A DNA stretch of 51,778 bases, taken from IMG/VR virus record IMGVR_UViG_3300025767_000029, positions 1 through 51,778 of that record; one strand, given 5' to 3'. The notes under the pieces are model-generated. The model was not told where the DNA came from and made no database searches. It was given only the letters and a program-made list of their open reading frames with translations. This document shows, piece after piece, positions 8,697-18,087 of the stretch (positions within the stretch are counted from its first letter, which is position 1; each line of letters opens with the position of its first letter). The position numbers were made by a program, and so were the translations under genes. Origin of the DNA: a virus.

Positions 8697-11342
8697 ATGA
8701 TGAACATCTATAAGCGCCCACTTTTCCGCCAAGCCGGTGGACCCGCAGCCCCAATGGCCACGGATATGCCCGCCATGGCGGTAATTCCTCCTGAGATGCA
8801 AGCTCAAGTCCAGCAGGCAGAGCAATCTGCTGCGGGTGAAATGGAAGGATACGGCCGCGCTTATGTGGATGAAATGATGACCGGGTTAGACGGCGCAGAA
8901 TCTGCGGAAGAGGTTATCAATGCCATCCGTGGAAACGCCCAGCCTATCGATTCTCGCTATGACGAACTAGCCGGCATTGTAGGTATAGAAGATGCTCGAG
9001 CCACGCCCGAATCTGTTTTAGCTTTGGTTCAGCCCACTATGATGATGACGGAGCAAGGCGCTATGGATACGGGCATTGGCGAGCTTATTCAAAGTTTAAC
9101 CGGTGGCGTGGAAATGGAAGACGAGCAAGGCATGGCAACTCCTATGGGCCAAGGCGTTGGCGAGTTGATGATGGGTGCCTCTGCGGCAGAACCTATGCCG
9201 GTTCAGCAGTACAACATGGGAGGCCCTGTTGTAAAAATGAAACTTGGTGGAGTCCCACAAGATTTTTTGACACAACAGTCCGGCTTTCAGGCTATGACCG
9301 ACTTTGACCCGAGCGCTGTGCGCCAATCGTACGAGGCCCGCGCGCCTTTGTACGAAGAGCTTCTAGGTGACACTGAAAACCGTCGCAAGCAGGCTCAGTC
9401 AAGCCTTTTTTTCGACATCGCCAAGGCAGGACTTAATCTTGCTGGTGGCGTAGACCCAAGCACTGGTCAGTCTATGACCGCAGCGCCTCTTGGCGCTCAG
9501 ATAGCTCGCGCGGCTATGCCTGTGGCAGAATCGGCACAGCGCGCAGGCGCAGAAGTAACTGACGCGCAGCGCGGAGCACGCGTCGCGGCTCTTCAGAGTG
9601 CGGAAGCGGAACAAGCTGCCCGTCTTGCGGCAGTAACCGGAGAACGCCAATCTGTTTTACAAGGACAAACAGAAGGTTCCATACAGAGTAGGCAGCAAGG
9701 TTTCCAAGCGGGTGAGTCAGCTTTAGGTCGTGAGCTTCAGCGTGACTTGGCGCAAAGTGCAGAAGACCACAACCTAGAAATGCAGAACCTCGTGAATGAG
9801 GCTCAAGTGAATTTGCAAAACATAAAAGGCGACCAAGAACAAGCGTCAATACTCGCTCGAGGAGACGTGCAATCTATTTTGCAAAGTGAAGCCAGTGATG
9901 ATGCGCTGACTTTGCTTAAGGAAGAGGGTCAAATAAGACAAGCTTTTGAGCAGCTAAGCCAAGAAGGCCGCATGGCCTTACAAAAGCTCGTAGGCGTAGA
10001 CGCGTTTAAGCGTTTAGAGTTCCAAGTTCAAGCTGAAAAAGATTTATTTACGGCAGACAGCGCGCGTCGTGCGGCTGAAATTCAAATGGGACATGAGAAC
10101 CAAGTTGAAATCCTTGGTGCTCGTCAATCTCACGAAATGGATCAATTTACTCAAAGTCTTGATCTTCAACGGGAGCGTATGGATCGCACCGTTGGTGGTG
10201 CCGACGTCTTTTGGGGAGGGGCAGACGAGACTGCTTTCGACCTTGCTCGAAAGGCTCAAGAGTTCGCTATTTCCGATAAAACACGTCAAAATTATACTAA
10301 CGATGAGTACCAAGGGCTTAATTCGGTCCTTGCCCGCGAACGTTTTGAGTTTGAGAAGCAGGGGTATTTTACAGACACGGCAATGAGAATGGCTCTTATG
10401 AACAACGAAGCTCAAATTGCGGCCTTGAACTCAATGCAAAAATCCCATTACAGCTTCGGCGATAGCTTAGCGGGCGTTACCCAGAACCTGATTTCGGACC
10501 CTTCTCTTCTTAGCCAGTACGCCGACGGATCATTAGATCAGAATAACCCTAATGCCTTTGCGATAATGAATACTGCTATCTCTACTTATATGACGCCGAC
10601 CAGTCAGTACAACGCGCAAACAGGTCAGTACGAGACTAGGATTGCTCCGATACCCATGCAGTTGCGAAATGCCTTAGACGCGAGACAGCAGCGAAACCTT
10701 ACGATGCCTTTTGCAAACGGCGGAGAAGTACGCAAGTTTCAAGCAGGTGGTCCAGTTCAAGACTACAGCCGGTTCAATAAGATATTGAACAACACAGACG
10801 ATATGTCTATCACCGAGCAAGACATTGAGCTTCCGGGAAGGATTATCCCAGAAACGCCAAACTTAACTCCGGGAGTGGGCTTGAGCACACTTCTTAATCC
10901 GGTTAGGACCACTATGTCTTATGCCCGTGAATTAGGAGTAACGGACCGAGAAGCTCCTTTTTCTGAAATAGCAGACGCTCAAACACAGTTAACTTCTTTA
11001 GCTAACGTCACACAGCGTTTTGTCAGAGAATCAGTGGGTGGAAGGGCGTTAAAGGATGAAGTAGAAGCGCTTGCCGCAGAACTGGGAAAACCGGGTATCT
11101 CTTCAGAAGAAACTACGCTTGAAAAACTTACCAACATGCGTAACCAATTGTTAGAAGTAGAGGACTTGGCAACTAGCATACTTGAGACGCCTGAAAAGTT
11201 CACTACGGCTCAAGTCACTACCGCGCGGCAAGACGTTCGACGTTTATCTCCGCTGATTGAGAATTACGACAGAGCGATAATGAACTTTGAAACAGCCTTA
11301 AATCCAAATAAGCCTGACCCCGCAATGTTTGAAGGTCGTTAA
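8697..11342 (+). CDS. Probable internal virion (ejection) protein 3
   Basis: 881 residues, mostly helical with high Gln/Glu/Ala content (residues 250-520 look like a long coiled coil). Three copies of a short Gly-Gly motif occur: FRQAGGPAAPM at the N-terminus, YNMGGPVVKMKLGG near residue 175, and FANGGEVRKFQAGGPVQDY near residue 680. The starts at 8697 and 8700 (ATGATG) are both possible. It fits a large ejection or core protein. No catalytic motif recognised. Confidence 0.6.
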   Translation: MMNIYKRPLFRQAGGPAAPMATDMPAMAVIPPEMQAQVQQAEQSAAGEMEGYGRAYVDEMMTGLDGAESAEEVINAIRGNAQPIDSRYDELAGIVGIEDARATPESVLALVQPTMMMTEQGAMDTGIGELIQSLTGGVEMEDEQGMATPMGQGVGELMMGASAAEPMPVQQYNMGGPVVKMKLGGVPQDFLTQQSGFQAMTDFDPSAVRQSYEARAPLYEELLGDTENRRKQAQSSLFFDIAKAGLNLAGGVDPSTGQSMTAAPLGAQIARAAMPVAESAQRAGAEVTDAQRGARVAALQSAEAEQAARLAAVTGERQSVLQGQTEGSIQSRQQGFQAGESALGRELQRDLAQSAEDHNLEMQNLVNEAQVNLQNIKGDQEQASILARGDVQSILQSEASDDALTLLKEEGQIRQAFEQLSQEGRMALQKLVGVDAFKRLEFQVQAEKDLFTADSARRAAEIQMGHENQVEILGARQSHEMDQFTQSLDLQRERMDRTVGGADVFWGGADETAFDLARKAQEFAISDKTRQNYTNDEYQGLNSVLARERFEFEKQGYFTDTAMRMALMNNEAQIAALNSMQKSHYSFGDSLAGVTQNLISDPSLLSQYADGSLDQNNPNAFAIMNTAISTYMTPTSQYNAQTGQYETRIAPIPMQLRNALDARQQRNLTMPFANGGEVRKFQAGGPVQDYSRFNKILNNTDDMSITEQDIELPGRIIPETPNLTPGVGLSTLLNPVRTTMSYARELGVTDREAPFSEIADAQTQLTSLANVTQRFVRESVGGRALKDEVEALAAELGKPGISSEETTLEKLTNMRNQLLEVEDLATSILETPEKFTTAQVTTARQDVRRLSPLIENYDRAIMNFETALNPNKPDPAMFEGR

Positions 11343-11364
11343 ACTGAACAAGGAGATATAACTC

Positions 11365-14300
11365 GTGGCAAACGGTTTCCCAGATAAAATTCAGTTTGAC
11401 ATAAAAAGTGCGGTAGAGGCGGGTCTTAACGAAGAAGACATCGCTCGGCATGTATCTAATCGTAGAAGTTACGATTACGATGCTGCGCGCAAAGCCGGTC
11501 TTACCGATTCCGATATTATTTCCTACAACGTAGAAGGCGTAAGGGACATTAGTCGTTTGCGCGCGTTCCGTGATGAAGCCGGACTTACTTTAGGAACCAC
11601 GGGCATTGCTTCATACCAAGGATTTACAAAAGGGGCTAAGCTCGGCAGTAAACTCGGCGGTAAACTTTCCCCAAACCCTTGGGCACAGTTGATTGGCAGA
11701 GTAGGTGGGGCACTAATAGGCGGTGCCGTCGGTGCGATAGCAGGTGAGTTCGGAAAAGAAAAGATCAAAGAAGAGCTAGATATTGACGGACAATTAACGC
11801 CTTCGCGTCGTCCCTTCGAAGTTGCCGGTGAAACGTTTGGTTTTATAGGAGCAGGAACCGCTCCTTTTGTGGCTAAAGGACTCGCTAGAAAAGTCGGTTC
11901 TTCTGCGTTGGAAAGAGTAGCCCCGGGAATGGGTGCTCCCGGCACAGTTTCAAAACCTAATTTTGGCGCGGGAGAGTTTCTTGCGGCAGCGGGGGATAAC
12001 CCCGGAATGTCGGCGGCGGTAAACCGCGTCATGGGTAAAGGCTTGGGTAAAGCCGAAAGATTTTTCGGCAAAGCTGCCGAAGGTGCTATAAATCGTCCCC
12101 TTACTACTTTAGCATCGGAAACGGTTGCGGGAGTAGGCATATCCGCCGCAGGGGGGTTATCGGAAGCAGTTCTTCCCGGGGAATTAGCGTATCGCTTGGG
12201 AGCTGAATTGGCTGCGGGAGTTGCTAATCCGGTGTCTTTTATAGCCAACCGTGGCTCTCAATTGATAAAAAATGGAATTTCTTCTTCTAGACGCGGTAAT
12301 GACGCTGAATTAAACCGCGTAGCTAGGGCTTTGAATAAAGTAATAGATGACGCTCCGGAAGACCTGCGTCCTGATATTCAAAAGCTGATAGACGACTTAG
12401 TTTCCGATTTGCCGGAAGAAGAAAAAGTTATTTTTGGAAGAGCTAGAACTCAAGCGGCGGAACCTGAGTCTCAAGTTCCTTTGTATAACAGTGCGGAAAA
12501 AACAGGCAATGAGTTTTTGCGCGCTCTTCAAGAAGTTGTAATGCAGCGTGACCCAAAAGCCGCGGCTCTTATACTGAAACGTGCGCGAGAAGGTTCCGGC
12601 GCAATAAGCAAGATGATTGACGGATTAATGGATAGCATGGATCCTTCGGTCCTAGCCACTGCGTCTAAAATGCAAAACGATCAATTCACTAAGTCCCTAG
12701 AAGGTCTTCTTAATCAATACACCGTACGAGCCTTGGACCGCGCTTCACGGGTCGCGGCCACTACCGACGAAGAATACGCTGCCGCCGGTAATGCTATTTT
12801 TGATACCGTAAACACGGCGTTATCTAAAGCGCGTGAAATCGAGGGCCGTCTTTATGGCGAGGTAGACAAGACCATAGAGTTGGACGCGGGTAATATTCTT
12901 AAAGCTTATTTAGATGAGCTAAACCCACGTACTGGGGGTCTTCCAGAAAAGTCTTTAACCTTTGATCCGGTGGTTAGGCAGTTTATTAAGCGCATTGCTC
13001 CTGAAGTAAATGATGCTCAAATAGATCAAGTAGCCAAGCTGCAAGCTGAGATTGCGGAGATTGAGTCGTCTGCCTTACCTATCTTGGATCAAGTCGATGA
13101 AACAGGCAATAGGTTGCAGCTTGCCGTAGGTAGAGCACTGGGTAATGACGGAGACACGGTAAAAACTTTAAGAAATATTCAGACGCAGGATGATTTGATT
13201 AGATTGGAAGATGAGTTGCGCTCAATGCAGACGCAAGCTCGATCCGATGACGGACAAGTGGAGGGCTTGGCTAGAGAGAGCAGACCCGCACTGACCCGTC
13301 AGAAAAATGCGGCGTTAAAACTGGCTAAGAAAAGCTTGGCACTAAACACTACGCAAAAACGAATCATAGAAGCGGCAGATCAAGTACCCGATGCGGTTAA
13401 GGTAACTTCCGGAGACCTGATCGGTTTCCGTTCGCATGTTCTTAAGCTTGCTCGACAAAGTGCCGCAGATTCCAACAGAGCTTCTGATGCCGGGTTCTAT
13501 TCTAAACTAGCTAATGCGGCTGGCGAAGATCTTGGAACACGCAGTTTGGGCCGTATGACCCCGGAAGAAATTGCGGCTATGGACCCGGCTCAGCTAGATG
13601 CCATAAAGAATTTAGACGCGGCCTACTCTTTCTCCAAGTCGCTGAACGACGTATTTACCCGAGGATTCGGTGGGACGTTGTATGCCAAAAATGCAAAAGG
13701 CGGTAACCGTTTAATACCCGAGCTGGCCGGAGATAAGCTTCGCGCCACAACCGGTCTTCCTACATCGTTGAAAATGAAAGAGCTTGATGACGCGGTAGAC
13801 TTTGTTATTCGAGAGGCTCCTGAAGCCGAACGCGCAGAGTTAGAATCATTAAAAGGAACTATGCGAGGTGCGGAAGAAGTAGTCCTGCGTCGCCTCGCTC
13901 GTGACCGAAACATTGTTAATGCGACTACCGGTGAAGTTAACGTCAATGCGTTAAACACCTTTATGCGCAACCAAGGTGAGTTGCTTCAAACTCAATTCCC
14001 TAAGCTTTTTGAAGACCTCCAAGACGCGGCTAAAGCTCAAGTTATGCTTGCGGGTCTTAGAGAAAGACAAGCCGGAGCAAACACCAAGTTAGACGCCATT
14101 GGATCGTTTAAAACTTTCTTGGGTAAGGATGAATCTCCCTCCTTAGAAATAGATAGATTGCTTGGCGTACCCGGGCAATCTCCTAAACCAAACGCAATTA
14201 AGAACCTTGTAGGGATTATTAGGTTTGCTAACTCGGCCAAGAAACCTGAAGTGGTAGAGGGCCTTAAGCAGACCATTTATGACTCCGCATGGCGTCATGC

Positions 14301-15114
14301 TGGAGGCAATACAGAAGCCGGGGTCGACTTCGTTAAGCTGCGTAACTATTTAATGGGTCCTGTCTCTCGCGGAAATCAATCGGTATTAAACGTTCTTGAA
14401 AGCCGTGGAGTGGTATCGGCCGACGAAGTTAAGAACTGGACTTCTTTCTTTAACTCCGCGGAACGTTTTCAAAAAACGTTAGATAGCGGAGACATAGGCG
14501 CAATAGATAGAGAAGTTGTAGGTAATCCCTCTATGCTTAGCGGTTTAATAAGCCGAGTTATTGGTGCTAAGGGAACCGCAGCAATCACGAGAGCATTAGG
14601 AATGGGCGGAGGAGACATACAAACTCCTGCTGCGGGTGCGCGTTATTTTAATTCCCTAGTAAATAAATTACCGTATGGCCGTTCTTGGGACATCATAACT
14701 GAAGCTACCAAAAACCCTAAACAGATGGCGGATCTTCTTAGACGAACTAAGAATCAAAGAGAAGCTACGCAAGTATACGGTAGGTTAAAAAGTGTAATAA
14801 GGACCACTGGCGGTCGTGCGTTAACCGATTCTTTAGAGTTCTCTGATTACGAAGGAGAGCCTACCGCGCAGATGCAGCCAAGAGGAACTGACTTTGATCA
14901 GCCTATGCGGCGGCCGTTGGCTAGAGACCCAATTACCCTCGAGCAACGTCCTAAGCCACAGCCCACGCCCCAAGCACAAGCTAGACCGCAGCCTGCCCCA
15001 CGGCCCGCGGCTCCCGCCCCACAACCTGCTTCATCTTCAGCAGAAAGTAGGGCAAGATTTGCGCAGATGTATCCGTTTGATATAACTAGCGATGTAATCA
15101 GGAGTGGTGGTTAA
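11365..15114 (+). CDS. Largest internal virion protein (1249 residues)
   Basis: Starts at GTG behind an excellent RBS (AAGGAGAT at 11350-11357). The N-terminus repeats a short helix pair ending AGLNEEDI / AGLTDSDI, a motif also seen in the 780-residue protein next to terL. A Gly-rich hydrophobic stretch (residues about 105-130) and another near 240-290 could cross membranes. The rest is a long helical rod, and the tail is Pro/Gln-rich. Length and layout match the giant ejection protein (gp16-like) of podoviruses, but I see no transglycosylase motif. Its TAA shares bases with the stop of the opposing helicase gene. Confidence 0.65.
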   Translation: MANGFPDKIQFDIKSAVEAGLNEEDIARHVSNRRSYDYDAARKAGLTDSDIISYNVEGVRDISRLRAFRDEAGLTLGTTGIASYQGFTKGAKLGSKLGGKLSPNPWAQLIGRVGGALIGGAVGAIAGEFGKEKIKEELDIDGQLTPSRRPFEVAGETFGFIGAGTAPFVAKGLARKVGSSALERVAPGMGAPGTVSKPNFGAGEFLAAAGDNPGMSAAVNRVMGKGLGKAERFFGKAAEGAINRPLTTLASETVAGVGISAAGGLSEAVLPGELAYRLGAELAAGVANPVSFIANRGSQLIKNGISSSRRGNDAELNRVARALNKVIDDAPEDLRPDIQKLIDDLVSDLPEEEKVIFGRARTQAAEPESQVPLYNSAEKTGNEFLRALQEVVMQRDPKAAALILKRAREGSGAISKMIDGLMDSMDPSVLATASKMQNDQFTKSLEGLLNQYTVRALDRASRVAATTDEEYAAAGNAIFDTVNTALSKAREIEGRLYGEVDKTIELDAGNILKAYLDELNPRTGGLPEKSLTFDPVVRQFIKRIAPEVNDAQIDQVAKLQAEIAEIESSALPILDQVDETGNRLQLAVGRALGNDGDTVKTLRNIQTQDDLIRLEDELRSMQTQARSDDGQVEGLARESRPALTRQKNAALKLAKKSLALNTTQKRIIEAADQVPDAVKVTSGDLIGFRSHVLKLARQSAADSNRASDAGFYSKLANAAGEDLGTRSLGRMTPEEIAAMDPAQLDAIKNLDAAYSFSKSLNDVFTRGFGGTLYAKNAKGGNRLIPELAGDKLRATTGLPTSLKMKELDDAVDFVIREAPEAERAELESLKGTMRGAEEVVLRRLARDRNIVNATTGEVNVNALNTFMRNQGELLQTQFPKLFEDLQDAAKAQVMLAGLRERQAGANTKLDAIGSFKTFLGKDESPSLEIDRLLGVPGQSPKPNAIKNLVGIIRFANSAKKPEVVEGLKQTIYDSAWRHAGGNTEAGVDFVKLRNYLMGPVSRGNQSVLNVLESRGVVSADEVKNWTSFFNSAERFQKTLDSGDIGAIDREVVGNPSMLSGLISRVIGAKGTAAITRALGMGGGDIQTPAAGARYFNSLVNKLPYGRSWDIITEATKNPKQMADLLRRTKNQREATQVYGRLKSVIRTTGGRALTDSLEFSDYEGEPTAQMQPRGTDFDQPMRRPLARDPITLEQRPKPQPTPQAQARPQPAPRPAAPAPQPASSSAESRARFAQMYPFDITSDVIRSGG

Positions 15115-16583
15115 CGCAACCAGTCACCGAAATCTTCATTGAGAACGGTGCTGGCTATGTTAATTTTGCTTCGAAGGGCTTCTAATATCTTCTCGTCCGT
15201 CGTATTGGGTGACACAAGATCAATGTACGTAACTGATTTTGTTTGCCCGATACGGTGCGCACGATCTTCTGACTGTAACCGAATTTCTAAATCGTAAGAA
15301 TTAGAGTAGTAGACCATAGTGTCTGCGGCGGTCAGAGTAATACCGTACCCTCCCGTTCTAGGTTGTCCGACAAAAAAACGCAACTCTGATTCTTCATCTT
15401 GAAACCGAGTAACAATCTCCTGCCGTTCTTCCTGCGGCGTTTCGCCGTAGTATGTTGCGACTGCTTCGTCTCCGTAACGGTCGCGCAGGGCCTGAGCTAT
15501 CGCTTGGATATCGTGTGTCCACGTTGCCCAAATTATGGCCTTACCCTGTACTTCTTCGGCTATCTCCATCAAAGCAGAAAGCCTAGAATTCTTTAGTTCC
15601 TGTATCTCACCGTCATCCGTTCGAAGATGACCACAGACTATTTGCTGCAAGCGCATTAGCTGAGTAAGTATAGATGCCGTAGTTGCAAGCTCCCCATTAG
15701 TTACTTGAGCTAACGCCAATTCTTTCATTTGATTGTAGACAGAAACTTGCTCATCGGACAATTCTACCGTACGAGACATGTAGATTTTGTCCGGAAGATC
15801 CAGACAATCGCGCTTTAGTATGCGCGCACTAAAGGTTTCAAGCTTTTCACTAAGCTCGTCCAGACGCCTGTATCCGACAAGCTTTTGGAAGCTTCTGTGT
15901 CCCATGGTTCGCTTTTGCAATACCGCATAACGACTCTGGAAGGCATAGTAATTACTAAAGCCAAGTGCTTTACTGCTTAAGAAAGCGCACTGACTAAACA
16001 AGTCCATGGGCGACTTGGTAATAGGGCTTCCTGTCAGAATACGCCTGTATTTAGCGGCTCTGCCAAGATCTATAACAGTCTTGGTACGTTTTGCTGCCCG
16101 GTTCTTTATCGTAGTGCTTTCGTCTACGATGACCATATTGTCCGGGTTAAGCTCCAAATAACGAAGCGCAGACGCCGCACCTTTCTTCGTAGACAACGCT
16201 TCAATGTTCATAACCAAAATGTGCAACGAGTCGTCGTCTTCTTCCCTCAAAGCTAATTTAGTTATGTCTTCTGTAAACTTTTTAGTGAAGTTAGGCTGCC
16301 ATCGGACAATTAATGTTTTGATTCTTTCCGGCAAATGCACTGGGATTTCTTTCTGGAACCAGTTGTCATATACGCCTTTTGGCGCAATCACCAAAGCCGT
16401 GTTAATCTCTTTCTTCTCGAATAGATAGCCCATCGTGTCGATAGCTACTTTTGATTTGCCTGTACCCATTTCCATAAGCAAGGCGTAATAATTCTCTTCG
16501 CAAGATGTATCAAAGACTTCTTGCTGGTGCTTGTACGGCGTTGTTTTGAATGTATACATAGTAATCACAAAATTAGTTGACAT
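15111..16583 (-). CDS. SNF2-type DEAD-box helicase (SF2)
   Basis: 490 residues. Walker A MGTGKSK has Gly40-Thr41-Gly42-Lys43; the Q-region is YKHQ; motif II is VIVDEST; motif III RILTGSPITKSPMDLFS; motif VI LQSEDRAHRIGQTKSV. The last is the hallmark of SNF2 ATPases, which translocate on double-stranded DNA. It is the only minus-strand gene in the replication block and faces the 1249-residue virion gene. The first ATG has no Shine-Dalgarno; a second Met at residue 9 is an alternative start. A promoter lies right at the ATG, so the mRNA may be leaderless. Role in replication, repair or recombination is inferred. Confidence 0.93.
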   Translation of the reverse strand: MSTNFVITMYTFKTTPYKHQQEVFDTSCEENYYALLMEMGTGKSKVAIDTMGYLFEKKEINTALVIAPKGVYDNWFQKEIPVHLPERIKTLIVRWQPNFTKKFTEDITKLALREEDDDSLHILVMNIEALSTKKGAASALRYLELNPDNMVIVDESTTIKNRAAKRTKTVIDLGRAAKYRRILTGSPITKSPMDLFSQCAFLSSKALGFSNYYAFQSRYAVLQKRTMGHRSFQKLVGYRRLDELSEKLETFSARILKRDCLDLPDKIYMSRTVELSDEQVSVYNQMKELALAQVTNGELATTASILTQLMRLQQIVCGHLRTDDGEIQELKNSRLSALMEIAEEVQGKAIIWATWTHDIQAIAQALRDRYGDEAVATYYGETPQEERQEIVTRFQDEESELRFFVGQPRTGGYGITLTAADTMVYYSNSYDLEIRLQSEDRAHRIGQTKSVTYIDLVSPNTTDEKILEALRSKINIASTVLNEDFGDWLR

Positions 16584-16605
16584 GTAGGATTATATGCGAG
16601 AATAT
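16577..16605 (+). promoter_or_regulatory. Candidate promoter for the SSB-like operon
   Basis: A perfect TTGACA (16577-16582) overlaps the helicase start codon on the other strand. The best -10 at 17 bases is weak (GAATAT, 16600-16605). If used, it drives the two genes beginning at 16657 and would compete physically with the minus-strand promoter. Confidence 0.4.
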
Positions 16606-16617
16606 CTTACACCGCAA
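16589..16617 (-). promoter_or_regulatory. Sigma-70-like promoter for the SNF2 helicase
   Basis: On the minus strand TTGCGG (16617-16612), a 17-base spacer and a perfect TATAAT (16594-16589). Transcription would begin at or within a base or two of the helicase ATG at 16583, leaving almost no leader. Confidence 0.6.
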
Positions 16618-16656
16618 GGGCCTAAAAAGTCCTTTAACCACGAAAGGAGACTCATT

Positions 16657-17226
16657 ATGAGTAATTTGTTTGAAACTATGGAAGCCGATCAAGCCGCAGC
16701 TTCCAACGTAGAATCCCTCGATACAGGCGGCGTATCAAGCATTGCAGAGCTTGCAAGAGCTGTTCGCAATAAGCAGGACGAAGTCTTAAAACTTGAGGAC
16801 GCCCTTAAGCAAACTAAGAAAGACCTGCTAAAACTTACCGATGAAGACCTTCCTGCATTACTGCACGAAATAGGCGTTTCTAAGATGGAGCTAGATGATG
16901 GTTCCAAAGTAGAGCTTAAGCCTACCTACGGTGCATATATCAAGGTAGAAAACCGCGACAAAGCCTTTGGTTGGCTTAAAGAAAACGGCTATGACGACAT
17001 TATTAAAAATGTTGTTACTTGCCAGTTTGGTCGTGGCGAAGAAAGTCTCGCAGAAAATCTTGTAGAGATGACTACCAAGGCCGGATTCTCTCCGGAGCAG
17101 AAAAGAGATATCCATCCACAAACTCTTAAAGCGTTTGTGAGGGATCAGGTTGAATCGGGTAACGAGTTTCCCATGGATGTATTTGGGGCATATGTAGGTC
17201 AACGAGCTAATATTAAAAAGGGTTAA
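16657..17226 (+). CDS. Conserved protein upstream of SSB-like gene, unknown function
   Basis: 189 residues. The start at 16657 has a strong RBS (GAAAGGAG); the frame is open further up but without one. Residues 25-60 form a coiled coil (ARAVRNKQDEVLKLEDAL), followed by a compact alpha/beta part with DDGSKVELKP and a C-terminal helical domain. It reminds me of a protein often paired with the next gene in marine phages. The pairing, 5 bases apart, suggests a shared role in single-strand handling or replication, but no domain is recognised. Confidence 0.7.
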   Translation: MSNLFETMEADQAAASNVESLDTGGVSSIAELARAVRNKQDEVLKLEDALKQTKKDLLKLTDEDLPALLHEIGVSKMELDDGSKVELKPTYGAYIKVENRDKAFGWLKENGYDDIIKNVVTCQFGRGEESLAENLVEMTTKAGFSPEQKRDIHPQTLKAFVRDQVESGNEFPMDVFGAYVGQRANIKKG

Positions 17227-17231
17227 TCATT

Positions 17232-18044
17232 ATGACTAAAGAAGCAGCAGTAAAAGAAAACGCAGAAGTAACTGTAGCCGGTGCAGAAGCTCAAGCTACT
17301 ACTCAACTCACCGTAGTAGACATGAATATGTTCGAAGCGGACGCCGGTGTGGGCTTAGAAAACGTAGGACAAGACGATCTTGCTCTTCCGTTTCTTAAAG
17401 TTCTCAGCCGACAGGATCCTATTCTTGACGAGCTTGAAAATGCCAAGGCGGGTGATATATACAACACCGTCACTGGCGAAGTGTATAAAGGCAAAGAAGG
17501 CGTAAGCGTTATACCTTGCGCATATCAGCGCCGCTTCATAGAATGGATGCCCCGTGGCGCAGGTTCAGGCGCACCGGTAAATATTTATACCCCGGAAGAC
17601 AAGCGACCTGAGACAGAACGCAGCAAGGACGACAACCGGGAATACGTTAAGGGCGGTGACGGAAGCTATTTAGAGGAAACTCATCAGCATTTTGTTATTG
17701 TCTTAAACCCAGATGGCACTTCGCAGTTTGCACTTGTCGCAATGAAGTCAACACAGCTAAAGAAGTCCCGCAAGTGGAACTCTATGGTCCAAAGCAGAAG
17801 CATGATTGGTAAGAACGGTCCGTTTACGCCACCGCGTTTCAGTCACGTTTATACACTCAAGACTACTTCGGAAGAAAACTCGAAGGGTTCTTGGCACGGT
17901 TGGGAAATCAGCGTAGACAAAGTTGTCTCTGAGCCTTCCCTTTACGTGCAAGCCAAACAATTTGCTGAGAGCATTTTGAAGGGCGAAGTGAGCGTGAAAC
18001 ATACGGACGATGCCGCAGCAGAAAGCCAAGACATTCCTTGGTAG
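17232..18044 (+). CDS. SSB-like protein with DIPW C-terminal tail
   Basis: 270 residues. An acidic N-terminus is followed by a beta-rich middle (DIYNTVTGEVYKGKEGVSVI, FVIVLNPDGTSQFALVAMKS, GWEISVDK) that would suit an OB-like fold. The protein ends AAAESQDIPW. Bacterial SSB proteins end in an acidic stretch plus D-I-P-F, which binds host partner proteins; Trp replaces Phe here. Position directly before primase, helicase and polymerase supports ssDNA binding. The SSB fold itself is not proven by a motif, so this call rests on the tail, size and context. Confidence 0.55.
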   Translation: MTKEAAVKENAEVTVAGAEAQATTQLTVVDMNMFEADAGVGLENVGQDDLALPFLKVLSRQDPILDELENAKAGDIYNTVTGEVYKGKEGVSVIPCAYQRRFIEWMPRGAGSGAPVNIYTPEDKRPETERSKDDNREYVKGGDGSYLEETHQHFVIVLNPDGTSQFALVAMKSTQLKKSRKWNSMVQSRSMIGKNGPFTPPRFSHVYTLKTTSEENSKGSWHGWEISVDKVVSEPSLYVQAKQFAESILKGEVSVKHTDDAAAESQDIPW

Positions 18045-18051
18045 GGACTGA

Positions 18052-18076
18052 GGGGGCGTTCGCGCCCCCCTTTTTT
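18052..18076 (+). terminator. Rho-independent terminator between SSB-like gene and primase
   Basis: Perfect 7-bp stem GGGGGCG/CGCCCCC with a TTCG loop, followed by six T. It begins 8 bases after the SSB-like stop and ends 11 bases before the primase ATG, so any transcript crossing into the primase operon must read through it. Confidence 0.9.
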
Positions 18077-18087
18077 CGGGTGAAATA

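Noticed and set aside
11523-12248. 241-codon open frame on the minus strand inside the 1249-residue gene
   Set aside because: Composition mirrors the codon structure of the plus-strand gene (Ala/Pro/Ser-rich), no RBS, no domain; a shadow frame.
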